Positions 18,551-27,301 are shown, numbered from the stretch's first letter. The stretch is 42,397 nt of DNA from Mycobacterium sp. 1274756.6 (GCF_001668625.1 NZ_LZLJ01000036.1:1-42397), one strand, 5' to 3'. Notes: generated from the sequence alone by a model not told the origin. A program made the numbers and translations.

Positions 18551-19263
18551 GGCTTGTCCGCCCGGATCACCACCAGCCGCTCGGTGCGACACCCCAGCGG
18601 CATCCGGCCGGTGCTCTCCAGCCAGTCCGCTCGGCTGGACAGCACCGGCCCGAACGGGATCCGTTGTTCGGCCACCACTTCCGCGGCCAGCCCCGCCGAC
18701 CACAACTCCAGTAGCGAGCGGTCCGGGTTGGCGAACTCCGATTGCACCAGCAGCAGTGTCCCGCCCGCCGCCAACAGGTCACCGGCCGCCTCACACAGCG
18801 GGCCCAGCACGGACCGGCCGTCGACGCCGCCGTCCCAGGATCGGGCCGGTGACCCGTTGGGCACCGGCGCGCCGCCGGGCGGGGTGGGCACATACGGCGG
18901 ATTGGCCACCACCACGTCGAACGGGGCGGCGGTCAGCCCGTAGGTCCACGGTCCTTGGCGCACATCCACGCTCACGTTTCGGACCCGGGCGTTGTCGGTG
19001 GCGCACTCCACCGCGCGCGGGCAGATGTCCAGCGCGGTGACGCCGGCCGCCCCCAGTTCCGCGGCGGCGATGGCGACCACGCCGCTGCCGGTACACAGGT
19101 CCAGCACCCGCCGGCCGGGCGCCACGCCGCTGGCGGCCAACGCGCCGATCAGCAGCTGCGAATCCTCTTGGGGCGCATACACGCCTTCGGCAACTACTCC
19201 CGCGCTCCAGGGCAGTCGGCGCACCGAGGGCAGGGCAGGGGTCGTCAATTCCGGCAACATCAC
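18547..19263 (-). CDS. HemK2/MTQ2-type class I SAM methyltransferase
   Basis: This 238-residue protein shows the SAM-binding motif DLCTGSG (residues 55-61) and the NPPY motif (121-124) of glutamine/adenine N-methyltransferases. The N-terminal [11 protein letters not shown] is typical of the HemK2/MTQ2 branch, which includes release-factor and protein methyltransferases. The target here is unknown; the adjacent redox proteins make a specialised substrate possible. Translation starts at GTG 19263 or ATG 19260. A SigF-type promoter lies at 19270-19295, divergent from the one serving the SDR gene. The stop overlaps the CDGSH gene. Confidence 0.82.
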   Translation of the reverse strand: MMLPELTTPALPSVRRLPWSAGVVAEGVYAPQEDSQLLIGALAASGVAPGRRVLDLCTGSGVVAIAAAELGAAGVTALDICPRAVECATDNARVRNVSVDVRQGPWTYGLTAAPFDVVVANPPYVPTPPGGAPVPNGSPARSWDGGVDGRSVLGPLCEAAGDLLAAGGTLLLVQSEFANPDRSLLELWSAGLAAEVVAEQRIPFGPVLSSRADWLESTGRMPLGCRTERLVVIRADKP

Positions 19264-19269
19264 TTCGTA

Positions 19270-19295
19270 CTACCCCGAGGATCCGCCCGGCAAAC
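19270..19295 (-). promoter_or_regulatory. SigF-type promoter before the methyltransferase-CDGSH pair
   Basis: GTTT at 19295-19292 and GGGTAG at 19275-19270 on the minus strand are 16 bases apart, with one mismatch in the last -10 base. It ends six bases before the GTG at 19263. Confidence 0.6.
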
Positions 19296-19300
19296 TCGGC

Positions 19301-19325
19301 GTTTACCCGGGCCGCGGGCGGGTAT
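19301..19325 (+). promoter_or_regulatory. SigF-type promoter before the SDR gene
   Basis: GTTT at 19301-19304 and GGGTAT at 19320-19325 are separated by 15 bases, both perfect. The -10 ends nine bases before the ATG at 19335. It is back to back with the methyltransferase promoter. Confidence 0.7.
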
Positions 19326-19334
19326 CACCGCGCT

Positions 19335-20390
19335 ATGACTGTGCTGGATGCCGTCCGTAGTCCCCGCCGTCGACGCCGCCGCCGGCCCCGGGTGGTGGTG
19401 GTCACCGGCGCCAGCGCCGGCATCGGCCGGGCGGTGGTGCGGGAACTGGCCGGCCCGGGCACCCGGCTCGGGTTGGTGGCCCGCGGTGTCAGCGGCCTGA
19501 ACGCGGCGGCGGCCGAGGTGCGCGAAGCCGGCGGCGACGCGCTGGTGTTGCCCACCGACGTGGCCGATCACGACGCGCTGGAACGCGCCGCCAGCCGCGT
19601 CGAGCAGGCGTTCGGCCCGATCGACGGCTGGATCAACGTGGCGTTCTCGTCGCTGTTCGCCCCGTTCCACACCATCGGCCCCGACGAGTACCGGCGGGTC
19701 ACCGAGGTGACCTACCTGGGCTTCGTCTACGGCACCATGGTCGCGTTGCGCCGGATGCGGCCCCGCAACGCCGGAACGGTGGTGCAGGTCGGCTCGGCGC
19801 TGGGCGTGCGCTCGATCCCGCTGCAGTCGGCCTACTGCGGCGCCAAGCACGCGATCAACGGGTTCACCGAGTCACTGCGCACCGAGTTGCTCCACGACCG
19901 GTCCAAGGTGCGGGTCACCGTGGTGCAGATGCCCGCGGTCAACACCCCGCAGTTCTCCTGGGTGTGTTCCCGGCTGCCCAAGCAGGCCCAACCGGTGCCG
20001 CCGATCTTCCAGCCCGAGGTGGCCGCCCGCGGGGTGGCCTACGCGCTGGACCATCCGCGGCGCAAACAGTACTGGGTGGGCGGCAGCACGGTCGCCACGA
20101 TCCTGGGTCAGCGGCTGGCCCCGGCGCTGCTGGACCGCTACCTGGCCCGCACCGGGTACCGCTCCCAGCAAACCGACCAGCCGGTCGACCCCGACCAGCC
20201 GGCCAACCTGTGGGAGCCCGCCGACGGCCCGGCCGGCCACGATTTCGGGGCGCACGGCGTGTTCGACGACCAGGCGCACGCCCGCAGCCTGCAGCTGTGG
20301 ACCTCCCGGCACCGCCGGTCGCTGCTCGGCGCCGGCGCGGCGGCCACCGCGTTGGCCGGCGGCGCCTACTGGAGTGCGCGGCACGGCTGA
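19335..20390 (+). CDS. Short-chain dehydrogenase/reductase with C-terminal membrane-like helix
   Basis: This 351-residue protein has the classical SDR fold in its first 250 residues: [14 protein letters not shown] for the cofactor, then [13 protein letters not shown] with the catalytic Tyr and Lys. The C-terminal 100 residues are not standard for the family. They end with [24 protein letters not shown], a short hydrophobic helix that might anchor the protein to the membrane. A basic patch of arginines precedes the Rossmann motif. The substrate cannot be inferred. The gene is alone on its strand between two minus-strand units and has its own SigF-type promoter. Confidence 0.88.
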   Translation: MTVLDAVRSPRRRRRRRPRVVVVTGASAGIGRAVVRELAGPGTRLGLVARGVSGLNAAAAEVREAGGDALVLPTDVADHDALERAASRVEQAFGPIDGWINVAFSSLFAPFHTIGPDEYRRVTEVTYLGFVYGTMVALRRMRPRNAGTVVQVGSALGVRSIPLQSAYCGAKHAINGFTESLRTELLHDRSKVRVTVVQMPAVNTPQFSWVCSRLPKQAQPVPPIFQPEVAARGVAYALDHPRRKQYWVGGSTVATILGQRLAPALLDRYLARTGYRSQQTDQPVDPDQPANLWEPADGPAGHDFGAHGVFDDQAHARSLQLWTSRHRRSLLGAGAAATALAGGAYWSARHG

Positions 20391-20424
20391 GCCGCTCCCC
20401 CGGCCCGTCCCCGGCCGGCCGACA

Positions 20425-22134
20425 TCACCGCACCGGTGCGGTGACCCCGCGCCGGTAGGGGCGCACCTCCCGCCGCACGATCCGGTCGGCCAGTCGGGAG
20501 GACAGCGCCATGATGGTCAGCGCGGGATTGGCGCTGCCCTGAGTGGGGCAGACCGAGCCGTCGGCGACGAACAGGTTGGGCACCGACCACATCCGCTGGT
20601 CGGAGTCGACGACGCTGGTGTCCGGGTCGCTGCCCATCCGCGCGCCGCCGATCAGGTGGGCGAACCGCTGGATGGTCAAGATGTCCTGCGCCCCGGCGGC
20701 TTTGAGGATGTTGGTGATCACCGCGGTGGAGTAGGCCATGTTGGCCTTGTCGTTGTCCGACAGCGTGTAGTCGAACCGGGCGACGGGCAGGCCGTAGGTG
20801 TCGGTCTCGTCGGCCAGGCTGACCCGGTTGTCGGGGTGGGCCAGCAGTTCGTTGAGCACCCCGACGGTGCTCCAGTGGTTGTAGTCGCGCATGTACTCGC
20901 GCAGCGCCGCACCCCAATGCCCGTCGGCCAGCACGTGTTCGGCCCAGCCGATGGGCAGCGGGGAGACGGTCTGGATGGAGAATCCGCGCGCGAAACCGCG
21001 GTCGGGGTCGGTTTCGTAGAACTGCTCGGAGGTCACCTCCGGAGGCGGCGCCTTGTACATCCGCAGTTCCTCGGGCCAGCGGCCCGCGGTCTGGGAGGCG
21101 CCTTGCACCATCACGTAGCGGCCCACCTGGTCGGTGTCGTTGCCCAGCCCGTGCGGGAAGCGGCGGCTGGTGGAGTTGAGCAGCAGCCGCGGCGTCTCGA
21201 TCGAATACCCGGCGACCGCGACCACTTTGGCGCGCTGGCGGCGCTCCCGGCCGTCCTCCTCGACGAAATAGGTGACACCGCTGGCGTTTCCGGATTCGTC
21301 GACCTCGACGCGGGCGGCCATGCTGTTGGCTCGGATCTCCACCCCGTGGGCCAACGCGTCGGGCAGGTGGGTCACATACGGGCTGGCCTTGGCGTTGACT
21401 TTGCAGCCCTGCAGACAGTAGCCGCGGTAGATGCAGTGCGGCCGGTTGCCGAACGTGCCGTTGACGATGCCGACCGGCCCCACCCGCATCTCGATGCCCA
21501 GCGCGAGCGCCCCTTCCCACAGTTTCATCGCGGCGCCGGAGACCGGGTGCGGGGAGAACGGGTAGGTGTGCGGGTCGCCCCACGGCCAGTCCTGGCCGGC
21601 CACCGGCAGTTCCTGTTCGAGCAGTTCGTAGTGCGGGCGCAGCTCGGCGTAGCCGATCGGCCAGTCCGCGCCCACCCGGTCGCGGGTGAACGTCTCGAAG
21701 TCGCTGGGATGGAAGCGCGGCGTGTAGCCGGCGTAGTGCACCATCGAGCCGCCGACGCCGCGCCCGGAGTTGTTCTTGCCCAACTCAACCGGGTCGGCGC
21801 CGCCCAGGATGCGCTTCTGCGTCCAGTACAGCGGGTGGGAGCCGGCCTCGTCGGAGACCCAGTCGCGGTCGGGATGCCAGAACGGTCCCGCCTCCAGGAT
21901 CACCACGCTCCAACCGGCCCGGGCCAGGCGCTGGGCGAGCACCGAGCCGCCCGCGCCGGCGCCGACGACGACCAGGTCGACTTCCTCCTCGTCGGGGTAG
22001 CGACGCATGGTGTCCTTGCCCGGCAGCGCCCGGGAGTGCACGTCGAGCAGGAACCGCGAGTCGTTGTCCGGCGGCCCCACCGAGCCCTTCAGCACCCCGC
22101 GCAGCCGCCTGCGCCACTTCTCACCCGCGGCCAT
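20425..22134 (-). CDS. GMC-family FAD-dependent oxidoreductase
   Basis: This protein of about 569 residues has the FAD dinucleotide motif VVVGAGAGGSVLAQRLA near residue 55, GRGVGGSMVHYAGY and the C-terminal SVVDSDQRMWSVPNLFVADGS with SANPALTIMALSSRLADRI. It matches the large subunit of gluconate 2-dehydrogenase-like GMC enzymes, which oxidise sugar or alcohol hydroxyls. No Tat or Sec signal is visible. Start options are ATG 22134 and GTG 22143, both overlapping the subunit-3 gene just upstream, so the two subunits are probably co-translated. No cytochrome c subunit is encoded nearby, so the electron acceptor is unclear. Confidence 0.88.
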   Translation of the reverse strand: MAAGEKWRRRLRGVLKGSVGPPDNDSRFLLDVHSRALPGKDTMRRYPDEEEVDLVVVGAGAGGSVLAQRLARAGWSVVILEAGPFWHPDRDWVSDEAGSHPLYWTQKRILGGADPVELGKNNSGRGVGGSMVHYAGYTPRFHPSDFETFTRDRVGADWPIGYAELRPHYELLEQELPVAGQDWPWGDPHTYPFSPHPVSGAAMKLWEGALALGIEMRVGPVGIVNGTFGNRPHCIYRGYCLQGCKVNAKASPYVTHLPDALAHGVEIRANSMAARVEVDESGNASGVTYFVEEDGRERRQRAKVVAVAGYSIETPRLLLNSTSRRFPHGLGNDTDQVGRYVMVQGASQTAGRWPEELRMYKAPPPEVTSEQFYETDPDRGFARGFSIQTVSPLPIGWAEHVLADGHWGAALREYMRDYNHWSTVGVLNELLAHPDNRVSLADETDTYGLPVARFDYTLSDNDKANMAYSTAVITNILKAAGAQDILTIQRFAHLIGGARMGSDPDTSVVDSDQRMWSVPNLFVADGSVCPTQGSANPALTIMALSSRLADRIVRREVRPYRRGVTAPVR

Positions 22135-22891
22135 GGGCCCCACCGGTTCCGGTGTCGTGATCGTCGCTGAGCATCGCGACCGGGTCTTCGGCGGTCGCTC
22201 CCGGTTTCTCGAAGGGCTCCCGCACCCCGGCGCCGCCGAGGCGCATGAACCCCCGTGGGTAGGCCGGGCCGCCGAAGCCGATCTCGTTCCACGCCCACGG
22301 GTGGCTGTAGAAGGCGCTGAGCGCGGCGCGCATCACCACCGACCAGGCCCGCGACACGTTGAGCCGGTCCCAGCTGCCGCCGGACAGCGTCGCGTCGGCG
22401 AACCGGCCGACGATGTCCTGGCGGACCTGCGGGCCGGCGTCGGCGAAGGAGGCCTCGCCCTGCTCGCGGGCCGCCTCGTCCAGCCCGGCCAGCACCAGCC
22501 GCCAAGTGTCGCGGTCGTCGGGCATGTCGGCGTACTGGAACCCGTCGAGGCGACCGTCGGCCAGTTTGGCGTCGACGAACTCGGCGACCGGGACGCGGGG
22601 TTCGTTGTCCTGGGCGAGCACGGTGTCGCAGAACGCGCGCAACGCCGGCTCGAGGGCCTCGTCGAAGAAGCGCAGCGGCCCGGGCGGGTCGAGTCGGGCC
22701 AGCACCACCTCGCGGGTGGCCTGGTCCCAGGAGTCGGCGCTGGCCAGCACGTCGTAGTCGGGGTAGCGGCCGATCATCTGCGGGGTGATGCCGCGCCGCT
22801 GGCGGGGCAGCCAGGACGGGTGCAGCGGCTTGCGGTCGGGTCGGCGCTTGGGCAGGTGGTCGCCGCTGGCGATGTCGGGGCGGTCCGGCAT
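22121..22891 (-). CDS. Gluconate 2-dehydrogenase subunit 3 family protein
   Basis: This 256-residue protein resembles subunit 3 of gluconate 2-dehydrogenase (PF13618). The core starts at LRFFDEALEPALRAFCDTVLAQD, continues with RVPVAEFVDAKLADG, and ends with SHPWAWNEIGFGGPAYPRGF. In characterised complexes the small subunit helps the GMC subunit fold and be exported with its Tat signal; here the N terminus (MPDRPDIASGDHLPKRR) has no twin-arginine signal. It starts seven bases after the small membrane protein gene and overlaps the GMC gene, forming a pair within the poxB-led unit. Confidence 0.82.
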   Translation of the reverse strand: MPDRPDIASGDHLPKRRPDRKPLHPSWLPRQRRGITPQMIGRYPDYDVLASADSWDQATREVVLARLDPPGPLRFFDEALEPALRAFCDTVLAQDNEPRVPVAEFVDAKLADGRLDGFQYADMPDDRDTWRLVLAGLDEAAREQGEASFADAGPQVRQDIVGRFADATLSGGSWDRLNVSRAWSVVMRAALSAFYSHPWAWNEIGFGGPAYPRGFMRLGGAGVREPFEKPGATAEDPVAMLSDDHDTGTGGAHGRG

Positions 22892-22898
22892 CGGCGCC

Positions 22899-23390
22899 TC
22901 ACCCTTCCCGGCGCAGGATCGCGGCCAGCAGTCCCATCGCGCCGACGATGCTCATCAGTCCCGGCGCGGCGATCGGCGGCCCCATCGGCACGTTGTAGCT
23001 GTAGAGCCGCCAGCCGCCGGGACGCCGCCCCACCCCGCGGGCGTGAAAGAACTCGCCCATCAACCCATTGGCGGCGTACACCGCGGCGGTGGCCGGCAGC
23101 CAGCGTTTGGCCCACCGCCGGGAGAAGACCCCGGCGATCCCGGCGACGACGACCGGCGGGGTGACGACGATCGGGCTCCACATCCACTTGTTGCCGAAGC
23201 TGGCCCGGTAGTGCTCGGCATAGACTTCGGCGGTCGTCACCAGGGCGGCGAAGGCGGTCAGCCCGGACAGCGACCGTTCGAAGCGGCCGTGGGCGATGTT
23301 GCGCAGCGCCCGGTCGATCAGATATTCGGCTTCGCCGACCGCGGCGGCGGCCGGCGGGCGTCCCCGACGCCCGGGTTTGAGCAGTGTCAT
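22899..23390 (-). CDS. Hypothetical small multi-pass membrane protein
   Basis: This 163-residue protein has about four hydrophobic segments: residues 40-56, 73-89, 97-113 and 142-158, with basic loops between them. No named domain is recognised. The ATG at 23390 has an AAGGAGG site. It sits between the small acidic protein gene and the gluconate-dehydrogenase subunit-3 gene, so a membrane role for this GMC system (for example docking or electron transfer) is possible but unproven. Confidence 0.7.
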   Translation of the reverse strand: MTLLKPGRRGRPPAAAAVGEAEYLIDRALRNIAHGRFERSLSGLTAFAALVTTAEVYAEHYRASFGNKWMWSPIVVTPPVVVAGIAGVFSRRWAKRWLPATAAVYAANGLMGEFFHARGVGRRPGGWRLYSYNVPMGPPIAAPGLMSIVGAMGLLAAILRREG

Positions 23391-23428
23391 CGGCGCGTCC
23401 TCCTTCGGCGGTGGTGCCGGCGCGGCCC

Positions 23429-23578
23429 TCAGCCGTCGTCGCTGCGGGCCTCGGCCCCGGTCTCCCCGGCGTCCAGGTCGTCGTCGGCGGCGACCCGGCC
23501 CACCCGGTCGGCGGTGTCCTGGTCTTCGGTGTCGGCCGGTTCCGAACCGTCGTCGTCGGGCCGGGAATGGCGGCCCAT
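23429..23578 (-). CDS. Small acidic hypothetical protein
   Basis: A 49-residue ORF begins MGRHSRPDDDG and is rich in Asp, Glu and Ala with no hydrophobic segment. Its ATG at 23578 shares one base with the upstream PoxB stop (TGATG), an arrangement typical of translational coupling, and supports it as a real gene. The open frame continues upstream only as an antisense-like shadow of poxB. I do not recognise a family. Disorder is likely from composition. Confidence 0.55.
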   Translation of the reverse strand: MGRHSRPDDDGSEPADTEDQDTADRVGRVAADDDLDAGETGAEARSDDG

Positions 23579-25398
23579 CAGTCGTCGCCCCGGTCGCGCA
23601 GGTCGCGCACCGTCTGCTTGGCCGACTCGGTGAACTCGTGCATCTTCTGCTTGGCGCCCTTGGCGGTCATGCTCACCCGGTCGGGGTCCTTCAGCACGGC
23701 CTTGGCCGTCTTCTTGGCCATCTCCATGCGGATCTGCGGCGGCACCGGCGGGATGTTCGGGTCGACGACGACTTCCAGCACCACCGGCCCGGACGCCGAC
23801 AGCGCCTGCTCCCAGGCCTGGCCGATGGTGGCCGGGTCGTCGCAGCGGATGCCGGTCAACCCGAGCAGGTTCGCGAAGTCCGCGTACGGCACGTCGGGAA
23901 TGTATTGGCTGCCTTCGAATTTCGGTTGGCCGCCCATGGCGCGCTGCTCCCAGGTGACCTGGTTGAGGTCCTGGTTGTTGAACACGCAGAAGATCAGCGG
24001 GCCGTTGGACAGCCGGTCCTTGTACCGCTTGACGGTGATCATCTCGGCCATCCCGTTCATCTGGAACACCCCGTCGCCGACCACCGCGATGACCGGCCGG
24101 TTCGGGTGGGCCAGCTTGGCCGCGATCGCGTACGGGGTGCCCGGGCCCATGCTGGCGAGGTTCCCGGCCAGCGAGGCGGCCATGCCCGGGCGCAGCCGCA
24201 GATGCCGCGCCCACCAGTTGGCCACCGACCCGGCGTCGGTGGTCAGCACGGCGTTGTCGGGCAGGCGCTTGGACAGCTCGTGCACCACCAGTTCGGGGTT
24301 GAGCGGGTCAGCCTTGTCGTGGGCGCGGTCGTCGAGGACCCGCCACCACTCCTCGACCTCGCTTTCGATCTTGGACCGCCAGGACCGATCCTCCTTGTGT
24401 TTGAGCAGCGGGATCAGTTCCTGCAGCGTGTCTTTGGAGTCGCCGATCAGGTTGGCGTCCATCGGGTAGCGCAGGCCGATCATCCGGCCGTCGTGGTTGA
24501 TCTCCACCCCGCGGCACTGGCCTTCCTTGGGCAGCCATTCGGCGTAGGGGAAGCTGGTGCCGATCATGAACAGGGTGTCCGCACCCGACATCATCGCTTC
24601 GCTGGCGGTGGAGCCCAGCAGCCCGATCGGGCCGGTCACATACGGCAGGTCGTCGGGCAGGGTGGCGCGGCCCAGCGAGGTCTTGGCCACCCCGGCGCCG
24701 AGCAGGTCGGCGGTCTGTTTCACTTCCTCGACCGCGTCCTGCGCGCCCGCGCCCACCAGGATCGCGACCTTCTCGCTGTCGTTGAGGATGTCGGCGGCCT
24801 TCTGCAGCTCGGACTGCGGCGGCAGCATCCGCGGTTTGGTCCAGCCCACGCCGCTGTAGACCGCGCCGTGCACCCGCGGCGGCGAGGGCACCGCGTCCTC
24901 CTCGGCGACATCCTCGGGCAGGATGATCGTGGCCACCGTCCGGTTGGTCAACGCCACCTTGCACGCCCGGTCGACCAGGTGGCGGGCCTGCACCGGGGCC
25001 ATGCAGGTCTGGATGAAGTCCGAGGAGACGTCCTTGTACAGCGAGTTGGGGTCGATCTCCTGCTGGAAGGCGGCGCCCAGCGACATCCGTTTCTGTTGGC
25101 CGATGATCGCGACCACCGGCTGGTGGTCCAGCTTGGCGTCGTAGAGGCCGTTGAGCAGGTGGATCGCGCCGCCGCCGGAGGTGGCCAGGCAGCAACCCAG
25201 TTCGCCGGTGAACTTGGCGTGCCCGGTCGCCATGAACGCGGCCATCTCCTCGTGGCGGGGCTGGATGAACTCCGGGTCGCCGTCGGCCCGGTCCAGTGCG
25301 CCCACCATTTCCAGGATGCCGTCGCCGGGGTAGCCGAAGATGCGGTGCACTCCCCACTGACGGAGCCGGTCGATGATGTAGTCCGCGGTTTTCGGCAT
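23578..25398 (-). CDS. PoxB-like thiamine-diphosphate enzyme (pyruvate dehydrogenase/oxidase type)
   Basis: This 606-residue protein has the three-domain TPP fold. The N-terminal domain contains GVHRIFGYPGDG and the catalytic glutamate in QPRHEEMAAFMATGHAK. The middle domain has ILVGAGAQDAVEEV, and the C-terminal domain has the TPP/Mg motif GDGVFQMNGMAEM ... FNNQDL. It resembles pyruvate dehydrogenase (quinone) and pyruvate oxidase, which convert pyruvate to acetate plus CO2. A charged C-terminal tail (about 40 residues) could serve membrane contact. The ATG at 25398 follows AAGGAG by ten bases; a start seven codons upstream would overlap that site. It heads a unit with the acidic protein, membrane protein and GMC pair. 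Confidence 0.87.
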   Translation of the reverse strand: MPKTADYIIDRLRQWGVHRIFGYPGDGILEMVGALDRADGDPEFIQPRHEEMAAFMATGHAKFTGELGCCLATSGGGAIHLLNGLYDAKLDHQPVVAIIGQQKRMSLGAAFQQEIDPNSLYKDVSSDFIQTCMAPVQARHLVDRACKVALTNRTVATIILPEDVAEEDAVPSPPRVHGAVYSGVGWTKPRMLPPQSELQKAADILNDSEKVAILVGAGAQDAVEEVKQTADLLGAGVAKTSLGRATLPDDLPYVTGPIGLLGSTASEAMMSGADTLFMIGTSFPYAEWLPKEGQCRGVEINHDGRMIGLRYPMDANLIGDSKDTLQELIPLLKHKEDRSWRSKIESEVEEWWRVLDDRAHDKADPLNPELVVHELSKRLPDNAVLTTDAGSVANWWARHLRLRPGMAASLAGNLASMGPGTPYAIAAKLAHPNRPVIAVVGDGVFQMNGMAEMITVKRYKDRLSNGPLIFCVFNNQDLNQVTWEQRAMGGQPKFEGSQYIPDVPYADFANLLGLTGIRCDDPATIGQAWEQALSASGPVVLEVVVDPNIPPVPPQIRMEMAKKTAKAVLKDPDRVSMTAKGAKQKMHEFTESAKQTVRDLRDRGDD

Positions 25399-25448
25399 GG
25401 TGGTGTACTCCTTCGACATCGGGCGTCATCGGGGCGTCGATTTTTCGG

Positions 25449-25473
25449 GTACCCGAGCGTCGGAGCGTCAAAC
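25449..25473 (-). promoter_or_regulatory. SigF-type promoter of the poxB-GMC unit
   Basis: GTTT at 25473-25470 and GGGTAC at 25454-25449 on the minus strand are 15 bases apart, with one mismatch at the last -10 base. The GTTT overlaps the UdgX stop codon. The leader before the ATG at 25398 is about 45 bases and contains the ribosome binding site. Confidence 0.6.
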
Positions 25474-26118
25474 CGGCGGTGCGGACACGATGTCGCGGGC
25501 CCGGCCCAGGTCGTCGACGAACAGCCGGTAGGCCTTGTCGCGGTCGCCGCTGCGGTCGCGCAGCACCGCGGCCGGATGGACGGTGACCAGCAGTTGGGGC
25601 CGCTCGCGGGTGTCGATTTCGGCGGGCAGCGCCAGCAGTTCGCCGCGGTGCGCCGAGATCCGGAAGCCCGGCCCGAGCAGGGCTTGCGCGGCGGTGGCGC
25701 CCAACGCGACGATCAGGCGGGGGCGCACCGCGTCGATCTCGGCGATCAGCCACGGCCGGCAGGCCACCACCTCGGTGCGGCCCGGCTTCTGGTGGATGCG
25801 GCGCTTGCCGCTGGTGCGGGTGAACTTGAAGTGTTTGACCGCGTTGGTCTGGTAGGTCTGCTCGGCGCTGATGCCGGCGTCGTCGAGGGCGCGGGCCAGC
25901 AGCCCGCCGGCCGGTCCGACGAACGGGTGGCCCTGCCGGTCCTCCCGGTCGCCGGGCTGTTCGCCCACCAGCATCAGCGGCGCCCCGCGCCGGCCCGCCC
26001 CGAACACGGTCTGGGTGGCGTGTTCGTACAGCCCGCAGCCGCGGCAGGTGGCGGCGGCCTCCCGCAGCGCGCCCAACCCCCGCGTCGCGGGCAGGTACTG
26101 CTCGGCGCCGGGTGCCAT
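25468..26118 (-). CDS. udgX: UdgX uracil-DNA glycosylase that forms covalent DNA adducts
   Basis: This 216-residue protein has the family 4-related motif GEQPGDREDRQGHPFVGPAG (residues 52-71) and the UdgX-specific insert KRRIHQKP at 105-112. The histidine falls at residue 109, the same number as the histidine of M. smegmatis UdgX that bonds covalently to the abasic sugar after uracil release. C25, C28 and C120 are candidate Fe-S ligands with a nearby histidine (H33) possible as fourth. HPAAVLR near 181 is the second glycosylase motif. The ATG at 26118 lies ten bases after a SigF-like -10. It is divergent from the lipoprotein gene. Confidence 0.92.
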   Translation of the reverse strand: MAPGAEQYLPATRGLGALREAAATCRGCGLYEHATQTVFGAGRRGAPLMLVGEQPGDREDRQGHPFVGPAGGLLARALDDAGISAEQTYQTNAVKHFKFTRTSGKRRIHQKPGRTEVVACRPWLIAEIDAVRPRLIVALGATAAQALLGPGFRISAHRGELLALPAEIDTRERPQLLVTVHPAAVLRDRSGDRDKAYRLFVDDLGRARDIVSAPPV

Positions 26119-26127
26119 CCCGGTCGG

Positions 26128-26152
26128 ATACCCCCCGGCGGCGGCGCTAACC
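26128..26152 (-). promoter_or_regulatory. Probable SigF-type promoter before udgX
   Basis: GGTT at 26152-26149 and GGGTAT at 26133-26128 on the minus strand are 15 bases apart. The -10 is perfect and the -35 has one mismatch. A weaker divergent site (GATT 26156-26159, GGGTAG 26176-26181, spacing 16) faces the lipoprotein gene. Confidence 0.5.
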
Positions 26153-26245
26153 GCGGATTAGGCGGCGCGCACCGCGGGTAGCCGATAGCCGCGGGAGAAA
26201 ACGGCGTGCTGAGCCGTGCCGTGCCGAGACGAAGGAGGCAGCGCC

Positions 26246-27301
26246 GTGCACAGTCGTCGGTGGCCGGCCCGCGCCGCGCGGGCGCTGGCGGTCGCGGCGG
26301 TGGCCGCGGCCACGGTGGTGGGCTGCACTTCCGCGGAGAGCGACTGGGAGTCATCGCCGCCGGTGACGGTCGCCGCCACCGCGCAGCCGCTGCGCGCGCC
26401 GGCCTGGTCGGCGGCGCTGTCCGCGCTGGTGGCGCTGACCGACGACGGGCGGCTGGCCCGGGTCGACGAGCCCGACGACCCCGACCGGGTGGGCACCGCG
26501 GTCTCCGGGCCGCTGGCCGCCGGTGACAACCTGCGGATCAGCGGCATCGACCCGCACCGGGTGTTCGTGCCCCGCCCCGACCGGCAGACCGTCACCCTGA
26601 TGGATCTGGACACCCTGCGCCCGGTCGAGGAGGTCCGGGCCGGGCCGGCGCCCAACAGTGTCGACGCCAACGCCGGGCTGCGGGTGCTGCTGGTGCTGTC
26701 CGAGGACGGGCGGTCGGTGACCCCGGTCGACGAGCACGGTTTGGCCGCGCTGCCGACGGCGACCGTCGAGGGCGCGGCCGCGGAGTCGGTGATCGGCTCG
26801 GCGCGCGGCCGCCGCGTCGACTATCACCTCTTCCACCGCGGCGGAGTGCGCCACTACCGCGGCGCCGAGCGGTCGCCGGAGCAGCTGGGCGCGTTGGCCG
26901 TGCCGGTGGCGGCGGCCGCCGCCGACCACACCAAGACCACCCGCAGCTACGTCGCCGCCGGCGACACGGTCCGCGCGGTGGAAAGCCAGCGCGGCGGCGA
27001 CGGGCTGGCGGTGATCGGTGAGGTCGCCGTCCCCGCCGGCAGCGTGCGCTACCTCGCCGCCGACGACACCCGGCTCTACATCGCCACCGACCGGGCGCTG
27101 GTGGTGGCGCGGACCGCCAGCTTCACCGGCTACCCCGACGGGGCCATCCCGATCATCCGGGTCATCGACTACCGCGACGAGCTGCCCGCCGGGCCGGCCC
27201 GCTCCGCGGAGCCCTCCGGGCTGGCGGTCGGAACCCACCGGGTGTATCTGACCCTGGCCGGCCAGCCGTATCTGGTGAGCATCGCCAAGCCGGGACTGTG
27301 A
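26246..27301 (+). CDS. Putative lipoprotein with beta-propeller-like repeats
   Basis: This 351-residue protein starts at a GTG preceded by AAGGAGG. The N terminus is basic, then hydrophobic (ALAVAAVAAATVVGC), ending in a lipobox with the lipidated cysteine at residue 27. The mature part has repeated short strands such as LVALTDDGRLARV, VFVPRPDRQTVTLMDLDTL and RLYIATDRALVVA, which suggest a beta-propeller. No enzyme motif is seen. It should sit on the outer face of the membrane. Two small genes follow closely on the same strand, forming a probable three-gene unit ending at the terminator at 27947. Confidence 0.75.
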   Translation: MHSRRWPARAARALAVAAVAAATVVGCTSAESDWESSPPVTVAATAQPLRAPAWSAALSALVALTDDGRLARVDEPDDPDRVGTAVSGPLAAGDNLRISGIDPHRVFVPRPDRQTVTLMDLDTLRPVEEVRAGPAPNSVDANAGLRVLLVLSEDGRSVTPVDEHGLAALPTATVEGAAAESVIGSARGRRVDYHLFHRGGVRHYRGAERSPEQLGALAVPVAAAAADHTKTTRSYVAAGDTVRAVESQRGGDGLAVIGEVAVPAGSVRYLAADDTRLYIATDRALVVARTASFTGYPDGAIPIIRVIDYRDELPAGPARSAEPSGLAVGTHRVYLTLAGQPYLVSIAKPGL

